Source: Pigmentiphaga humi
GTDB taxonomy: Bacteria; Pseudomonadota; Gammaproteobacteria; Burkholderiales; Burkholderiaceae_B
Reading direction: 5' to 3'
Assembly: GCF_900606115.1 (NCBI RefSeq)
Contig: NZ_UWPJ01000014.1
Location: 1 to 64,000, forward strand
DNA: 64,000 bases
A program made the position numbers and the translations under genes. Positions 63,077 through 64,000 of this stretch are shown piece after piece (positions within the stretch are counted from its first letter, which is position 1; every line of letters starts with the position of its first letter). The notes beneath the pieces are model-generated. The model ran no database searches, had not been told where the DNA came from, and worked only from the letters and a program-made list of their open reading frames with translations.

Positions 63077-64000
63077 CTAGGCTATTTTCTTTCGAGCATC
63101 CCGAAAAGCGATGACCTTCTCTTCGAGCAGTTGTTCACTGGCACGAATCAGATCGACGTAGACGGTATTGTTGAACCCCCACAGCGTAGACACTTCCTCG
63201 TCCTTGTGGCCTACGAGAAAGGGCATCGTGGTGACGATCCGTACGCCGGGCATGCGCTCCACATATCTATCGTAGGTGTTGCGCTCCGCGTCCCGGATTG
63301 CAGGATCCCAGGACTCCAGTCTATCGAACATCCGGGCCGAATACACATTCATGACCGTGCTGACCATCTTATCCAAGTGGACATAGGTCGCACCCTCGGA
63401 TTCGCTCAAATCGCTGACAGCGGTTTGAACGTGCAGATTCGCAATCAATCCGGAGAAAATATCCCAGTCGCCCGACTCTGCCAGATAGCGTTGCGCTGCG
63501 CGATATCTGTCCTGCCAGCCGGGCAGGAAATCGACGTCGTCCTCGCATATGGCCACTTCCGCCAAGCCCTGTTCACGCGCCTTGCGAAACAGGAACTTGT
63601 AGCTCAGGCCGCACCCCACCCACCCCAACTGGTGCCTCAGCCCGGGAAAGGCCTGAATGCCGTATTGGTTGTCCAGCCTGAAACTCGCCTGACGCGCGAT
63701 CGACTCCGGCAGACCCAGGCAAACCATTTCACTGTCGATGGAAAAACCCGCGCCGGCCAATTCGTAGAATCTGTCGAAATCGATGACATCGTTCGCCAGC
63801 AGGAAGCGGAAAAAGTAATAGTCGAACGACAAACCGGGTTTGAGCAACGCGTTGCGGTTAGCCACGATCCGCTGCCGTCTCGCCTCGTCGTGGTCGAGCC
63901 AATATCCAATACGCTCGATCATGGCCTGGACGTCGCCGACAGGGACGAAATCCACGATGGACTTCAAAGCATCATGCTCAGCGATGTCCGAAGACGATTC
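63077..64000 (-). CDS. Glycosyltransferase family 25-like protein, partial at its 5' end
   Basis: The frame stays open to the window edge, so the N-terminus is missing. About residues 140-290 of the visible part resemble the LPS-type GT25 fold: LGWVGCGLSYKFLFRKA, the EDDVDFLPGW metal and sugar-nucleotide site, and HLDKMVSTVMNVYS. The preceding stretch (VPVGDVQAMIERI, DEARRQRIVANRNALL) looks like the tail of a GT4-type glycosyltransferase, so a fused enzyme is possible. Surface-polysaccharide synthesis is likely; GC content is moderate. Confidence 0.75.
   Translation of the reverse strand, partial: ESSSDIAEHDALKSIVDFVPVGDVQAMIERIGYWLDHDEARRQRIVANRNALLKPGLSFDYYFFRFLLANDVIDFDRFYELAGAGFSIDSEMVCLGLPESIARQASFRLDNQYGIQAFPGLRHQLGWVGCGLSYKFLFRKAREQGLAEVAICEDDVDFLPGWQDRYRAAQRYLAESGDWDIFSGLIANLHVQTAVSDLSESEGATYVHLDKMVSTVMNVYSARMFDRLESWDPAIRDAERNTYDRYVERMPGVRIVTTMPFLVGHKDEEVSTLWGFNNTVYVDLIRASEQLLEEKVIAFRDARKKIA

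Overview
The window is GC-rich, about two thirds G+C by eye, and densely coded on both strands. Its gene content points to a beta-proteobacterium of the family Alcaligenaceae, most likely Bordetella or a close relative. The reasons are the Bug-type (TctC) solute receptors, the MKKTLIAAA-type trimeric porins, the tyrS/M23 peptidase/anmK and erpA/argC/rpsI/rplM neighbourhoods, and an fbpABC iron system. This is an inference from gene families and order; no 16S sequence lies in the window. No insertion sequence, phage gene, tRNA, rRNA or CRISPR array was found.

Layout. 0-2 kb: an RraA-type aldolase and a divergent LysR regulator. 2-6.2 kb: a minus-strand housekeeping operon, ribBA(ribBX)-ribH-nusB-thiL-pgpA-cinA. 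6.4-9.2 kb: trhO, an XdhC-type protein and an SDR dehydrogenase. 9.3-15.5 kb: a GntR regulator facing a cassette of Ldh-type dehydrogenase, iron alcohol dehydrogenase and two succinate-semialdehyde-type dehydrogenases. 15.7-18.7 kb: glyA-nrdR-ribD. 19.2-23.8 kb: Bug receptor, class II aldolase, 2-hydroxyacid dehydrogenase and Hyi-type isomerase, with a LysR regulator. 23.8-29.3 kb: histidine phosphatase, YbhB-like protein, tyrS, M23 peptidase and anmK. 29.7-39.7 kb: an aromatic or organic-acid catabolic block (nitronate monooxygenase, CaiB CoA-transferase, Rieske dioxygenase alpha and beta, SDR, Bug receptor, Rieske ferredoxin, MmgE/PrpD, HpaI aldolase) with its own GntR regulator. 39.7-45.3 kb: uup, erpA, a coiled-coil protein, argC, rpsI and rplM. 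45.7-52.9 kb: a DUF4168 lipoprotein, a DUF2231 protein, a sorbosone-dehydrogenase-like lipoprotein, two small-RNA-like loci, OsmC, coq7 and two porins. 53.2-58.9 kb: a tripartite RND efflux system. 59-62.5 kb: fbpABC behind a Fur box. 62.6-64 kb: a small lipoprotein and a partial glycosyltransferase-like gene.

Two structures are not explained by the protein genes. First, a structured repeat of about 75 nt (about 150 nt in a composite form) occurs a dozen times. In most cases it lies directly after a stop codon or terminator, always in the same orientation to the upstream gene. Its stems keep pairing although their bases differ between copies. Second, two nearly identical RNA loci of about 140 nt (48302-48442 and 48733-48875, minus strand) each have a TTG..-N17-TATAAT promoter, a hairpin whose loop carries UCCUCCUUU (an imitation of the 16S anti-Shine-Dalgarno end), and a rho-independent terminator. 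They look like twin regulatory RNAs.

How the parts work together. The accessory catabolic blocks share one pattern: a one-component regulator (LysR or GntR) beside enzymes, in two cases with a periplasmic Bug receptor. They sit between conserved housekeeping segments. The riboflavin genes are split by about 9 kb of such material and no ribE is present. anmK is separated from uup/erpA by the 10-kb catabolic block.
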